Shown piece after piece: positions 8,272 to 16,893 of a stretch of DNA of 64,000 bases. Location: the NCBI RefSeq assembly GCF_040645615.1, contig NZ_JBEYYO010000004.1, positions 1 to 64,000 of the forward strand, written 5' to 3'. The stretch's first letter is position 1, and every line of letters starts with the position of its first letter. A program made the position numbers and the translations under genes. A model generated the notes under the pieces. It was not told where the DNA came from. It did not search any database and saw only the letters and a program-made list of their open reading frames with translations. Origin of the DNA: Glycomyces sp040645615. GTDB taxonomy: Bacteria; Actinomycetota; Actinomycetes; Mycobacteriales; Micromonosporaceae.

Positions 8272-9521
8272 CGGGGTCCTCCTCCGGTCGGGGCGGATGC
8301 GTAGGCGGCGGGGCCGTGCTCGCCGTCGAGGCGTTGCAGGCGCACGCCGAGCTGGTCGGCCACGTTCAGCAGCTGGTTCTGGGCCGACTCCCACGAGGCC
8401 TGGTCGAGTGCGAGGCGCACGATCCCGTCCACGGCGAGCTGGCGCCCGGTGACGCGGCCGTCGGGGTTGACCTTGCCGTTCGCGCCCGCGGTGACCACGG
8501 TCGAGACGGTCACGAACGCGGCGGGCACACCCGCCAGAGCGTCCACGGTCCGGTGCAGGGCCACCGCGTCGGTGGGCCACTTGGTGATCCGGTAGGCCAC
8601 GTGCCGCAGCCCGTCGGCGTACCAGTGCGTCCAGTCCTCGGCGGTGCGCTCGCCCGGGACCGGCGCGAACGCCACGCCGAGCGACTGCTGCACCGCTTCG
8701 CGCACGCCCTCGGCGTCGAGGATCCGGTTGGGCACGCCCACGTTGCCGAGGAGTTTGCTGACGCGCTGCGAGGTGGAGGCCAGCGCCTTGTACACGCCGT
8801 CGACCTCGCCGCCGCGTTCGACGGTGGCCTCGCGGGCGTCCCTCGCGCCGAGGCGTACGGCGAGCCAGGCCTTGTGGTGGACCACGGCGGGGTAGTCGCC
8901 GAGGAGTTCGCGGTAGGAGCGCGAGGCGGGGCTGTTGTCGTAGGCGCTCAAGCCGACCGGGGTGGTGTGGCCGACGAGCTGGACGGCGGTGACGGGCACT
9001 GAGGTCTCGTCGAAGAGCCGTTCGAGGCGCTCCAGCGGGACGGCCTTGGTGCCCTCGTCGGTGCTGCCGATCTCCAGCACGGCGAACCAGCCGCCGTTGT
9101 CGTGGCCGATGCCGACGTTCTCGTCGCGGTCCTCGATGCCGGTGATGCCCAGGTCGGGGGCGATCCGGTGCAGGACCTCGGTGAGCTGTTCGGGGTCGAG
9201 GGCGCGGATGCGCCGTCTCATGCGCGACTTGAGCGGCCAGGTCTGGTACCACCAGTAGTCGCCCTTGCGCCAGAAGGTGAGGACCAGGACGACGAGCGCG
9301 AGGCCGCCGCCGATGGCGAGCGGGATCATGCCCAGTGCCAGGCATGCCAGCGCGGTCGCCAGCGAGAGCTCGACTGAGATCAGCTGCGCGACGGTGAGCG
9401 GGCCGAGCCTGCCCGAGGAGCGGGTCGTGAACACGACCGACTCGCCCTGGGTCGGGCCGCCTTGCTGGGCCTGCACGGACGCGGTGCCGCGAGCTTGCTG
9501 CTGCCCCTGAAGCATCGTCAT
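8268..9521 (-). CDS. eccE: Type VII secretion protein EccE
   Basis: EccE is a peripheral membrane component of the ESX translocon. This 417-residue protein has a disordered N-terminus, a double transmembrane segment (about 48-82) beginning after RLGPLTVAQLISVE, the aromatic WYQTWPLKSR junction, and a soluble alpha/beta domain to the end. ATG at 9521 has GGAG 9 nt upstream; the first in-frame ATG at 9539 has no ribosome site. It ends in an ATGA overlap with the next gene. Mycosin 1 diverges from the same 140-bp intergenic region. Assignment rests on topology, motifs and the surrounding ecc genes. Confidence 0.88.
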   Translation of the reverse strand: MTMLQGQQQARGTASVQAQQGGPTQGESVVFTTRSSGRLGPLTVAQLISVELSLATALACLALGMIPLAIGGGLALVVLVLTFWRKGDYWWYQTWPLKSRMRRRIRALDPEQLTEVLHRIAPDLGITGIEDRDENVGIGHDNGGWFAVLEIGSTDEGTKAVPLERLERLFDETSVPVTAVQLVGHTTPVGLSAYDNSPASRSYRELLGDYPAVVHHKAWLAVRLGARDAREATVERGGEVDGVYKALASTSQRVSKLLGNVGVPNRILDAEGVREAVQQSLGVAFAPVPGERTAEDWTHWYADGLRHVAYRITKWPTDAVALHRTVDALAGVPAAFVTVSTVVTAGANGKVNPDGRVTGRQLAVDGIVRLALDQASWESAQNQLLNVADQLGVRLQRLDGEHGPAAYASAPTGGGPR

Positions 9522-9649
9522 TGGCGACGTCTCCATCATGAAGGTGAGTGGTCGTACCTATCGTAAGCGGACGAGTCCACCTCTTGGTCCCCCGCCCTTG
9601 CGGTGTCGTGCCCGCTCGCGGGCGGGCCTGCCCGTTGGCGGTGCGGCGT

Positions 9650-9661
9650 TAGACTGGTCGG
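9650..9661 (+). promoter_or_regulatory. -10 box for leaderless mycosin 1 transcript
   Basis: TAGACT at 9650-9655 lies six bases before the GTG start, and no Shine-Dalgarno sequence is present. This spacing fits transcription starting at or next to the first base of the start codon. No convincing -35 is visible. Confidence 0.5.
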
Positions 9662-10978
9662 GTGCGATTCCTCCCGCGTGTACCCCTCTATTCCGCCGTC
9701 GTGGCGACCGCGATGGCCGGAACGGTCCTGTTCGCGTCCGCTCCTGCCCAGGCGCAGGACTGGAACACTCCTTATGCGCCGGAGGAGGATCAGCTCGCCT
9801 GCTCGCCACCGGCGAATGAGGGCGATACCCTGAGCGGGAGCTCCTGGGCCAGGGACTTCATCGCGATCGACGAGGCCCACCAGTACAACCAGGGCACTTA
9901 CAGCAACGGCGACCCGGTGGTGATCGCGGTGATCGACACCGGTGTCGAGGCCACCCGGACCGACGTGTTCAACGATCGGATCCTCGACGGATTCGACCCG
10001 TGGACCCCCAGCTCTAAGGGCAAGTGCGACGCGTTCATGCACGGCACCGCGGTCGCGGCGCTGGCGGCGGGCGGCGCGGACGGGACGCAGTTCATCGGGG
10101 TCGCGCCGAAGGCGAACATTCTGCCGCTGAAGGCGTACGTGGACGACAGCTCCGGCGGCGACGCGGAGAAGGCCAGCGTGGTCGGATCGCTGGTCGACGA
10201 TGCGGTGGCGCACGGCGCCGACGTCATCAATATCTCGATCGCCCTGCCGGACCACCCGAACCTCAAACGGGCCGTTGACGACGCGATCGCCGCGGGCGTG
10301 GTGATCGTGGCCGCTACGGGCAACGACGGCGTGAACATGGACGACCCGAACGTCGAAGCCGACAAGCGGACCTTCTACCCGGCGAACTACCCGAATGTGA
10401 TCGCGGTCGGCGGGAACACCCAGGACGGGCTCTGGTACGGCAAGACCAATTACGGGGAGAACCTCGACCTGCTCGCGCCCGGCGTGAACGTGGTGGTCCC
10501 GTACGCGGGCGGCGGCTGGTTCGCCGACCAGGGCACCAGTTACGCGGCGCCGTTCGTGGCGGGTGCGGCGGCGCTGCTCAAGGGCCACTTCGGGAAGGAC
10601 ACCTCGCCCGAGTGGATCGAGCAGCGGTTGCGCGACACGGCGATCCAGCCGACGAACGACTTCAACATCTGGCAGGGCTACGGCGTGCTGAACGTGGGCA
10701 ACGCGTTGACCGCTTCGACCGAGGTCACTGACGAGGGCCCCTCGGACGACGAGACGGCTGGGCCGATGGAGAACCCGTCCACGATCGCGGCGATGGACAT
10801 CGAGTACGACCCGCTGGCCACCGAGAAGACGATCGCGTGGGCGAGCGTGGGCGGTTCGATCGTGCTGATCACGCTGGTTCTGGTGCTGCGGAAGATCATT
10901 CCGATGGGCCGCACGCGCGGTTGGCGGCCCGGGAGCCGCAGGCGCGAGCAGGCGCTGGCGACGGTCGAGAGCGACTGA
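9662..10978 (+). CDS. mycP: Mycosin 1 (subtilisin-like ESX protease)
   Basis: Membrane-anchored serine protease of the ESX system, 438 residues. It has a signal peptide (about 1-31, ending ASAPAQAQ) and a peptidase S8 domain with D92 (AVIDTGVE), H127 (FMHGTAV), oxyanion N221 (AATGND) and S293 (GTSYAAPFVAG). A C-terminal transmembrane helix (about 390-413) and a basic cytoplasmic tail follow. Cysteines at 47 and 122 may form the disulfide known in mycosins. It is transcribed away from eccE and followed by a strong terminator. Mycosins stabilise the ESX membrane complex and cleave some substrates. A second, more divergent mycosin lies at 14.3-15.8 kb. Confidence 0.93.
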   Translation: MRFLPRVPLYSAVVATAMAGTVLFASAPAQAQDWNTPYAPEEDQLACSPPANEGDTLSGSSWARDFIAIDEAHQYNQGTYSNGDPVVIAVIDTGVEATRTDVFNDRILDGFDPWTPSSKGKCDAFMHGTAVAALAAGGADGTQFIGVAPKANILPLKAYVDDSSGGDAEKASVVGSLVDDAVAHGADVINISIALPDHPNLKRAVDDAIAAGVVIVAATGNDGVNMDDPNVEADKRTFYPANYPNVIAVGGNTQDGLWYGKTNYGENLDLLAPGVNVVVPYAGGGWFADQGTSYAAPFVAGAAALLKGHFGKDTSPEWIEQRLRDTAIQPTNDFNIWQGYGVLNVGNALTASTEVTDEGPSDDETAGPMENPSTIAAMDIEYDPLATEKTIAWASVGGSIVLITLVLVLRKIIPMGRTRGWRPGSRRREQALATVESD

Positions 10979-10995
10979 GCGACTGAAGCTTCGAG

Positions 10996-11022
10996 GGGCG
11001 GGGCCGTTCGGCCCCGCCCTTT
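10996..11022 (+). terminator. Terminator of mycosin 1
   Basis: Perfect 10-bp G/C stem (10996-11005 and 11010-11019, loop GTTC) followed by TTT, 18 bases after the stop. Confidence 0.85.
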
Positions 11023-11113
11023 CGTGTTCCCCTGTTCAGGTTGCGGCCGCGCGGATGTGACGATCGCGGACGACGCGCGGTGCCGCACGGGCCGCACCTC
11101 GCACCGGGCAACG

Positions 11114-11150
11114 GAAAACCCGGGCGGTCCGTGGACCTGCCCGGGTTTCC
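11114..11150. terminator. Terminator of the esx pair
   Basis: Long inverted repeat (11114-11130 and 11133-11150, one bulged base) with AAAA/TTT ends, 27 bases beyond the esxA-like stop. It is likely active in both directions. Confidence 0.8.
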
Positions 11151-11177
11151 TTTCGCTTACGTGCAGCGACGAAGATG

Positions 11178-11465
11178 CTAGGAGAAACGCGCCCTGTTGG
11201 CGGCTTCGGTCTCCATGTAGCGGTTCTTCGCGTTGTCCACGGCGCGGCCGACGGCCTGGAGGATCTCGTCGATCTTCGCGAAGGCAGCGTCCCACTGAGC
11301 CTTGGACTCTTCGTAGGAGGCCTTGTCGGCACCCTCCCAGTCGAGGGCTTCGAGCTGGCTACGAAGGTCAGTGAGCGTACCGTTCATCTCACCGGACTGC
11401 GATGCGATCTCAGCAGTAGCACCTTCGAGCTGCTCGTAGCTCATTGCAATGCGTCCACCGGACAT
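11178..11465 (-). CDS. WXG100 protein, EsxA-like
   Basis: A 95-residue secreted helical-hairpin protein. The turn motif is W43-E-G45 (ALDWEGADK), and the C-terminal arm carries YMETE (83-87), matching the YxxxD/E type VII secretion signal. ATG at 11465 has AGAGGTGAAAC just upstream. It follows the EsxB-like gene by 35 bp on the same strand, the classic bicistronic heterodimer arrangement. ESX substrates of this kind leave as dimers through EccC recognition of the C-terminal signal. Calling it EsxA rather than EsxB is arbitrary. Confidence 0.93.
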   Translation of the reverse strand: MSGGRIAMSYEQLEGATAEIASQSGEMNGTLTDLRSQLEALDWEGADKASYEESKAQWDAAFAKIDEILQAVGRAVDNAKNRYMETEAANRARFS

Positions 11466-11500
11466 GTTTCACCTCTTTCCTTGATCGGGGGTTGGGGGGT

Positions 11501-11806
11501 TTAGAGTTCGCCTTCGAAGGACGAGAACTCGGAGCCGGACTCGGCATCCATCTCAGCCTGGGCGGCGGCCGACGAGTCGAGCGCGTCGGCGATGTCCTGG
11601 AGGGCGTCGAGGAGCTTGGCCGCCTCGGTGTCCCACTGGAGCATCACGTTCGCGAACGCGGTCGCGCCCGAACCGGTCCAAGCGCCCGCGAGCTCGTCAC
11701 ACAGGGCCTTGAGTCGGTCGAGGTTCGCGTCGACCGAGAGCTTGGCGTTGACCGTCTGAGTCGCTGCTGTAGCGACTGTCTCTGTGTCCATTGCGACACC
11801 GGCCAT
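11501..11806 (-). CDS. WXG100 protein, EsxB-like
   Basis: A 101-residue WXG100 protein with W43-T-G45 (GAWTGSGA) between two helices and a flexible acidic tail (SEFSSFEGEL). GGAGGTGAAAC precedes the ATG; a second ATG at residue 6 (MDTETVATA) is possible. It is the first gene of the esx pair and the likely partner of the downstream protein. A single cysteine (C36) sits before the turn, which is unusual but not unique. About 400 bp of non-coding DNA upstream should hold the promoter. Confidence 0.92.
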   Translation of the reverse strand: MAGVAMDTETVATAATQTVNAKLSVDANLDRLKALCDELAGAWTGSGATAFANVMLQWDTEAAKLLDALQDIADALDSSAAAQAEMDAESGSEFSSFEGEL

Positions 11807-12213
11807 GTTTCACCTCCAAGTAGTAGACCTGGGGCTGAGGCGCTAGGGACCTAGGCCGTCAGGGGTATCCCAGTGAGTATTTGTTCCGATTCCGCAGTCA
11901 CCATAACCCGTCCGTGCAAACTCACCGGGTTGGCGGTGCGTCTTTGAGTTTACAAGGCGTCACAAGCTTCGTGTATCCCCACTTTGTGCCACTCCCGCGG
12001 CAGGGCGTTCACCGAGCGTGCGAACCGTGCTGGGGGGCCGAGGTTCGTTGCGCCCCAGTCTCCCCCGATCGTGCCAGGGGTGGGCGGGCTCGGGGGTTCA
12101 TCTTGTGGTAAGTCGGTATGCTTGGGGATGGACCTGACGAGCGGCCCTGCCTGTCGCGCGATGTCGAACGTCCTTGATCAATACCCCCGACCTGACCAGA
12201 TCATTCGACTGAG
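11807..12213. promoter_or_regulatory. Divergent intergenic region between the esx pair and the 12223 gene
   Basis: About 400 bp without a credible gene, and noticeably more A/T-rich than its surroundings (11880-12010). It must carry promoters for the leftward esx pair and the rightward gene. Several weak -10-like boxes are visible (for example TATGGT and AATACT on the minus strand near 11875-11905), but none has a clear -35. Confidence 0.45.
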
Positions 12214-12222
12214 GTGATGACA

Positions 12223-12795
12223 TTGCTTCCCAGTGACATGGCGAGCGCCAGCTACAACAAGTCGACCGAGCTCTACACGGTCACGAACGCCGCCGGCCAG
12301 ACGTTCCAGATGACCGAGGAGTCCTTCGACGAGTTCATCACGAAGATGGACACCACGATCCAGGATCTCGGTCTCTTCAGGGACCGGCTCCTTCAGGGCA
12401 CGGTCGTGACGCTGCGCGAGGGCTGGAATCAGGACTACCTGAACTCGAGTGCGATCCAGGAGATCGATGCGCTCAGCCTTCAGCTCGGCACCTTCGACGA
12501 CGCACTGGAGCTCCAGGAGGCCTACCGGACGGTGTACTACCCGTCCCGAGCCGAGCAGCTCGACCGCGTCTACCACGGGCTCGACACGGGCCGGGTCATC
12601 AGCCAGGACATCAAGGAAAGCTATCTGACCAGCGAAGGCGACGTGACCGCTGACGTCACGAACATCCAGAGCGAGTTCGACAGCCGTGGCGGCCCTTCGA
12701 TGGGCGATGTCGAGGACATCCGAACCGAGAACCAGGGCGGGAACGACGGCGAGCCCGGCACTGAAGGTGAAGAAGAAGAGCCTCGCACGCTTTGA
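12223..12795 (+). CDS. ESX-region hypothetical protein, mostly helical
   Basis: About 190 residues, not recognised. Short N-terminal strands (ELYTVTNAAGQTFQMT) lead into amphipathic helices and end in an acidic Gly/Glu-rich tail. There is no signal peptide or membrane segment, so if exported it would go through ESX. The start is uncertain: TTG at 12223 has GAGG 8 nt upstream, while GTG 12214, ATG 12217 and ATG 12238 are in frame but poorly placed. It lies 46 bp before the PPE-like gene on the same strand, probably an operon, possibly as its dimer partner or chaperone. Confidence 0.7.
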   Translation: MLPSDMASASYNKSTELYTVTNAAGQTFQMTEESFDEFITKMDTTIQDLGLFRDRLLQGTVVTLREGWNQDYLNSSAIQEIDALSLQLGTFDDALELQEAYRTVYYPSRAEQLDRVYHGLDTGRVISQDIKESYLTSEGDVTADVTNIQSEFDSRGGPSMGDVEDIRTENQGGNDGEPGTEGEEEEPRTL

Positions 12796-12841
12796 TCTCG
12801 CGAGCTCATTGATGACTTGACACCCTAGGAAGGAGCTGAAG

Positions 12842-14137
12842 ATGGCCGCGAAAGGCAAAGGCCGGGCCTACTACCAGAACAACTACACCCACGAGCAGCT
12901 GTGGGACATGCTGCACGCCGGCGACGACTACAAGGTCGAACGCGCCGGATCCATCTGGACCTCGGCTTCCAGCGGCATGAAGGCCGCGCGCGAAGAGCTC
13001 GACGTCCACGTGACCGGCCTTCGCACGCAGTGGAAGGGCGCTGCCTCCGACGAGTTCGACGGCCGCATGAACATCATCAAGCAGTACAGCGTCGAGGCTG
13101 AGAACGGCATGAAGTCGGTCGGTGAGATTACGATCCCCGGCCTCGCCAATGCGCTCAAGACCGCTCAGACCAACTCAGAGTCTTTGAACCCGGCCTACAT
13201 CGACGAGTACGAGGACTGGGTCGAGAGCAAGAAGCAGGTCGACGCTTCCAGCCCTGAGGCGCAGACCAACAAGACGCAGTGGCAGCAGGAGTACCGCAAC
13301 GAGCTCGACAAGAGCCACGGCGAACTGGCTCAGATCGTTGCGGACCTCGGCGATGTCTACGCCACTGCCAGAGAGACACGATTTGAGATTCCGCCGGAGC
13401 CGCCGCCGAGCGAGATGCCCGGCAACAGCACCTACCAACCCCCCACGGGCGGCGTGTTCGCGACCGACACGCTTCAAGCCCCGGGCATGAGCGACGGTGT
13501 GCTTCAGCCCGCGGGCAGCGATGTCAACGGCGACGGGGTCATCGACGAGAACGACACCATCACCATGAACGACGACCTCGACCCGGTCGAGGGCGGGTGG
13601 AACTACGACTCCTACGACAACGTGGACGGCGGTGGTCTGGCCAGCGGCGGCCTGCTGCCCACCGGCGGCGGCCCCGGTGGCGGCCTCGGCCCGACCGGAG
13701 GCGGCGGTCCCGGCGCGACCACCGGTCTCGGTGCGGGCCTGTTCCCGACCCAGACCGGCGGCGGCGGCGGTTCCTCTACCGCTCGCGGCGCGGGTTCGAC
13801 GCCGAGCCGCACCGCGGGATCGAGCCCGGCTCGCGCCGGCGCCTCGAACGCCAAGCCGGGCACCTCCGGCTCCAACAGCGGCGGTCGCCCCGGCAGCACC
13901 GGGAACCGCGGCGGGCTTTCGCAGGCCAGCCGGAACGCGATCAAGGGCGGCGGCCCCGGCGGCAACGGTCCTCGTCCGCCCGGCAGCGGCAACTCGCGCG
14001 GTGGCGGCGGTACTCGCGGTGGCGCTTACAACGACGAGGAAGAAGAGACCTACACCCACGAGACGTGGCTGGTCGACGACGAGGTCGACTGGGGTCGGAA
14101 CAACGTCCGGCGCGAAGAGCTGGACGACGAGGACTGA
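12842..14137 (+). CDS. PPE-like WXG protein with EF-hand loop and Gly-rich tail
   Basis: 431 residues. The N-terminal helical domain (1-190) has a W64-K-G66 turn typical of the WXG100/PPE superfamily. A Pro-rich linker (PPEPPPSEMP) follows, then a canonical EF-hand-type loop at about 227-238 (DVNGDGVIDEND), a long Gly/Ser/Pro-rich low-complexity region (about 270-395) and an acidic C-terminus with YDS/YTHE motifs. GGAAGGAG lies just before the ATG at 12842. It has no signal peptide, so it is a likely ESX substrate. The calcium-binding loop is complete (D1, N3, D5, D9, D12) and could let the protein fold on meeting external calcium. Function is unknown. Confidence 0.8.
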   Translation: MAAKGKGRAYYQNNYTHEQLWDMLHAGDDYKVERAGSIWTSASSGMKAAREELDVHVTGLRTQWKGAASDEFDGRMNIIKQYSVEAENGMKSVGEITIPGLANALKTAQTNSESLNPAYIDEYEDWVESKKQVDASSPEAQTNKTQWQQEYRNELDKSHGELAQIVADLGDVYATARETRFEIPPEPPPSEMPGNSTYQPPTGGVFATDTLQAPGMSDGVLQPAGSDVNGDGVIDENDTITMNDDLDPVEGGWNYDSYDNVDGGGLASGGLLPTGGGPGGGLGPTGGGGPGATTGLGAGLFPTQTGGGGGSSTARGAGSTPSRTAGSSPARAGASNAKPGTSGSNSGGRPGSTGNRGGLSQASRNAIKGGGPGGNGPRPPGSGNSRGGGGTRGGAYNDEEEETYTHETWLVDDEVDWGRNNVRREELDDED

Positions 14138-14183
14138 TCCAGTCTGACCCGGTCTGATCGGGAGACCTACTGCCTGAGCAGTG

Positions 14184-14220
14184 ATCGAGGGGCGAGCGGC
14201 CTGGCCGCTCGCCCCTCGAT
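14184..14220 (+). terminator. Terminator of the PPE-like gene
   Basis: Perfect 17-bp stem (14184-14200 and 14204-14220) with a 3-base loop but only a short T-run. Confidence 0.75.
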
Positions 14221-14239
14221 TCGTTCTCGGCCCGAAAGC

Positions 14240-14271
14240 AAGGGGCCCATGCGTTTCCGCATGGGCCCCTT
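14240..14271 (-). terminator. Terminator of mycosin 2
   Basis: Perfect 14-bp stem (14240-14253 and 14258-14271), loop TTTC, placed 10 bp past the mycosin 2 stop. Confidence 0.8.
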
Positions 14272-14281
14272 CAGCTTCGGT

Positions 14282-15814
14282 TCAGCGCCGGTTCGGGTCG
14301 CTCGACGGCCAAGGCGGGCTCTCGCCCGGGACCGGCGGGGGCGTGTAGCCCTGCGGCGGGGGCGGGGGGCTGCTGTAGCCGCCCGGTTGGCCGGGGGGCG
14401 GCGGTCCGAAACCTGGGCCTTGGCCGGGGGCATGGCCCGGGGGCGGCCCGTACTGCTGCTGCGGCTGGTTCGGCGGACCTTGTTGATAGCCACCGGGAAC
14501 CGGCCCGGGGCCCTGGTTGAACGCCTGCTGCTGGTCGGCGGGGGCGACGGCCTTGCGGCTGCGTCCGCGGAGCACCAGCCAGACGGCGATAGCGGCAGCC
14601 ACGAGCACCACGGCGGCGGCTACCACGATGATGGCCGAGAGGTTCGATTCCTTGTTGCCCGAAGCACCTGCGGTTCCGGGACCTCCCGAAGGCGCGGAGG
14701 ATTCTTCGCCGGGCTCGGGGACTCCGGCGCCTTCCTCATCGTCCGGAGTCGCGCCGCTGGCACCGGCTTCGCCCATCGGGTAGCCGAGGGGGTTCTCGGT
14801 GACCGGTTCGATGCCTTCGGCGTGGACGGCCTGGTCAGCGTTGACGAGTCCGTAGCCGACATCGTTGGCACGCTCGCCGCTGCCGTTCCCGGCGGTTTGC
14901 AGCACTCGCTGAATCACATTGCTGGCGTCGAGGTCCGGGTGAGCGGACCAGGCCAGCGCCGCAACGCCGGCCGTGATCCCAGAACCCATCGACGTACCGC
15001 CGATCACCGTGCCGTAAAGGTCGGTGGTTCCCAACGCGCTGCCTTGGGGCAGAGGAACAGTCATCTCGTCGGCGGGAGCGGCCAGCTCGACCGACGGGCC
15101 TGTAGTGGTGTTCTCGTACCAGATCTCGCCGGTCTGAGTGGTGCCCGTGACGGTCACGACGCCGTCGATCTCACCGGGGTAGCCAATCTCTCCATTGGGA
15201 TCGTTGCCTGCTGCCGCGACAATAATGGCACCTTTGTCGATCGCGTATTGCAGAACTTCGATGTACTCACCTTGGAGTTCGGCACCAACGATGCCCCAGG
15301 GGGCGACCAGCACATCAGCGCCCTCATCAACTGCCACACGGAAGGCGTTCAAGGCTTCAGGACTCTGAGCCCCGCTCAGTGCGTTCGCGCCCGTGGCCAT
15401 CCGGACCGGCATGATCGTTGCTTCAGGGGCAGTCAGGAGCACTGCGGCTGCAACCGCGGAACCGTGCCCGTCAGTGTCTTCCCAGCCGTCAGTTTCATCG
15501 TCGAAGATCGTATGGCCTGGCAGAACGTCCTTGCCCTCAAAAAACGGGTGCTCGCTGATGCCGGTGTCCATCACCGCAACGGTGATCCCTTTGCCCTGCG
15601 TCGTTTCCCAAGCGCCTGTGGCCTGAACAACTTCGGGTACCCAAGAGTTGTCCGAGGAGAACTGGTCATCCTGGGCGAAGGCGGCGCTTGGGGCGGTGGC
15701 GATGGCTGCGGTTGCGGCGAGGGCGGTGAGGCCTGCGCCGATCGCGGCGCGGCGGCCGAGCTTCGCTGGGGCGGATAGTGGGTTCGGAGGAGTTGGCGTG
15801 AGAGGTGTGGCCAT
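14282..15814 (-). CDS. Mycosin 2 (subtilisin-like protease with Pro-rich tail)
   Basis: 510 residues. A signal segment (about 1-48) contains the twin-arginine-like GRRAAIG and ends SAAFAQ. The S8 domain has D83 (AVMDTGIS), H117 (TDGHGSAV), N204 (AAGNDPNG) and S275 (GGTSMGSG). A Ser/Glu/Gly linker, a transmembrane helix (about 391-415) and a cytoplasmic Pro/Gln/Gly-rich tail of about 95 residues follow. The ATG at 15814 has AAGGGG upstream; the much longer open frame is not real. It is the last gene before a terminator and follows the accessory cassette on the same strand. It lacks the cysteine pair of mycosin 1, so it may serve the cassette rather than the core translocon. Confidence 0.9.
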   Translation of the reverse strand: MATPLTPTPPNPLSAPAKLGRRAAIGAGLTALAATAAIATAPSAAFAQDDQFSSDNSWVPEVVQATGAWETTQGKGITVAVMDTGISEHPFFEGKDVLPGHTIFDDETDGWEDTDGHGSAVAAAVLLTAPEATIMPVRMATGANALSGAQSPEALNAFRVAVDEGADVLVAPWGIVGAELQGEYIEVLQYAIDKGAIIVAAAGNDPNGEIGYPGEIDGVVTVTGTTQTGEIWYENTTTGPSVELAAPADEMTVPLPQGSALGTTDLYGTVIGGTSMGSGITAGVAALAWSAHPDLDASNVIQRVLQTAGNGSGERANDVGYGLVNADQAVHAEGIEPVTENPLGYPMGEAGASGATPDDEEGAGVPEPGEESSAPSGGPGTAGASGNKESNLSAIIVVAAAVVLVAAAIAVWLVLRGRSRKAVAPADQQQAFNQGPGPVPGGYQQGPPNQPQQQYGPPPGHAPGQGPGFGPPPPGQPGGYSSPPPPPQGYTPPPVPGESPPWPSSDPNRR

Positions 15815-15948
15815 AGGGTGGAACCCCTTCCGTATGCCGGTCGTTACAGCGCGGTCCGCTCTGCCCCACAACATACCGGACCCCGAACACCCCCACGCCC
15901 CCCACAGCCCGCCCCGACCAGCGACAACGCCCCCAGGCAGCCATCCAC

Positions 15949-16893
15949 TCAGCAAACTGACAGCTTCGCGCACCACGCAACGCTGCGGCGGGTCGTGACG
16001 AGGATCCAGCAGCACAGTCCTCCGAACATGATCCACACGCCGCTCACAGAACCGAGGACGGTCGATCCCGTCCAGAACCACATCAACCAGCCGATCACAC
16101 CTCCGGCGGGCGCAGCCAAAAGAGCCGAACCCGCGGTCATGATTCGAGCGATCGTGTTGCGACGCGAGAGGATCAGACACAGGACGGCTTGAACGATCGC
16201 CCAGGCGAGAAGGCCTCGAACTACGTTCAGCATCAAAGGAACGTCGGACTCATTCGCTCCGGACAGGAGCAGCAGGTCAGGATCGACGAGGAATGTCGCC
16301 GCGCCGAGCACGATGAGACCGATGCCGGCCCACAGGCCGGTCAAGGCGAGCGCCAGGGGAAATGGAATCTGGGCTCTGAGCCGATCACCCTCGTCTTCGT
16401 AGTAGCCGAGCGGCGGGGCGAACCACTCTCGGGTTTCGCGTCTGAACGGCAAGAAGACGGCGTACGCGAGATAGCCCAGAACGAAGTAGATGATGAACCA
16501 GTCGACGAGCATGTCCTCCTCATCCACGAACCAGCCGACAGCGAAGGCGAAGAGGCACAGGATGAGAACCGCAAAATTGACCACGAACGAGATCGCCCGC
16601 CCGCCGTTGCGGCGCTTGAAGATCAGAACGAACCCGAAGACCGGGGCGGCAGAGACCAGCAACAGGCTCAGGATCAACGCGGGACGGAAGGGCGCGTACG
16701 AAACCGGATCGCCGGATAGGTCGGTCGCGCTGACCGACGACCCGAGGAACATGGCGGCCATGCAGGATAGGAAGGCGACCAGGAAGAGCACCGCCAGCAT
16801 TTGCAGAACCGTGCCCGGAAACCGCTCGCGCCATTCCTCCCTGTACCGATCATGCTCAAACGAAGGTCGAGGCCGCGGAACATGAGAGCTCAT
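15949..16893 (-). CDS. Multi-pass membrane protein, unknown
   Basis: 314 residues with about eight hydrophobic segments (for example VLQMLAVLFLVAFLSCMAAMF, FVVNFAVLILCLFAFAVGWF, VWIMFGGLCCWILV) and a soluble N-terminal tail. No family is recognised. Its ATG at 16893 overlaps the stop of the upstream gene (ATGA), so it belongs to the leftward accessory operon. The cysteine-containing last helix is followed by a short Cys-ended tail. Probably a cassette-specific membrane protein. Mycosin 2 starts 135 bp downstream. Confidence 0.75.
   Translation of the reverse strand: MSSHVPRPRPSFEHDRYREEWRERFPGTVLQMLAVLFLVAFLSCMAAMFLGSSVSATDLSGDPVSYAPFRPALILSLLLVSAAPVFGFVLIFKRRNGGRAISFVVNFAVLILCLFAFAVGWFVDEEDMLVDWFIIYFVLGYLAYAVFLPFRRETREWFAPPLGYYEDEGDRLRAQIPFPLALALTGLWAGIGLIVLGAATFLVDPDLLLLSGANESDVPLMLNVVRGLLAWAIVQAVLCLILSRRNTIARIMTAGSALLAAPAGGVIGWLMWFWTGSTVLGSVSGVWIMFGGLCCWILVTTRRSVAWCAKLSVC

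Noticed and set aside
14282..16180. Extended 632-residue start for mycosin 2
   Set aside because: The extra 122 residues look like shadow sequence; the ATG at 15814 has a ribosome site and is followed by a signal peptide.
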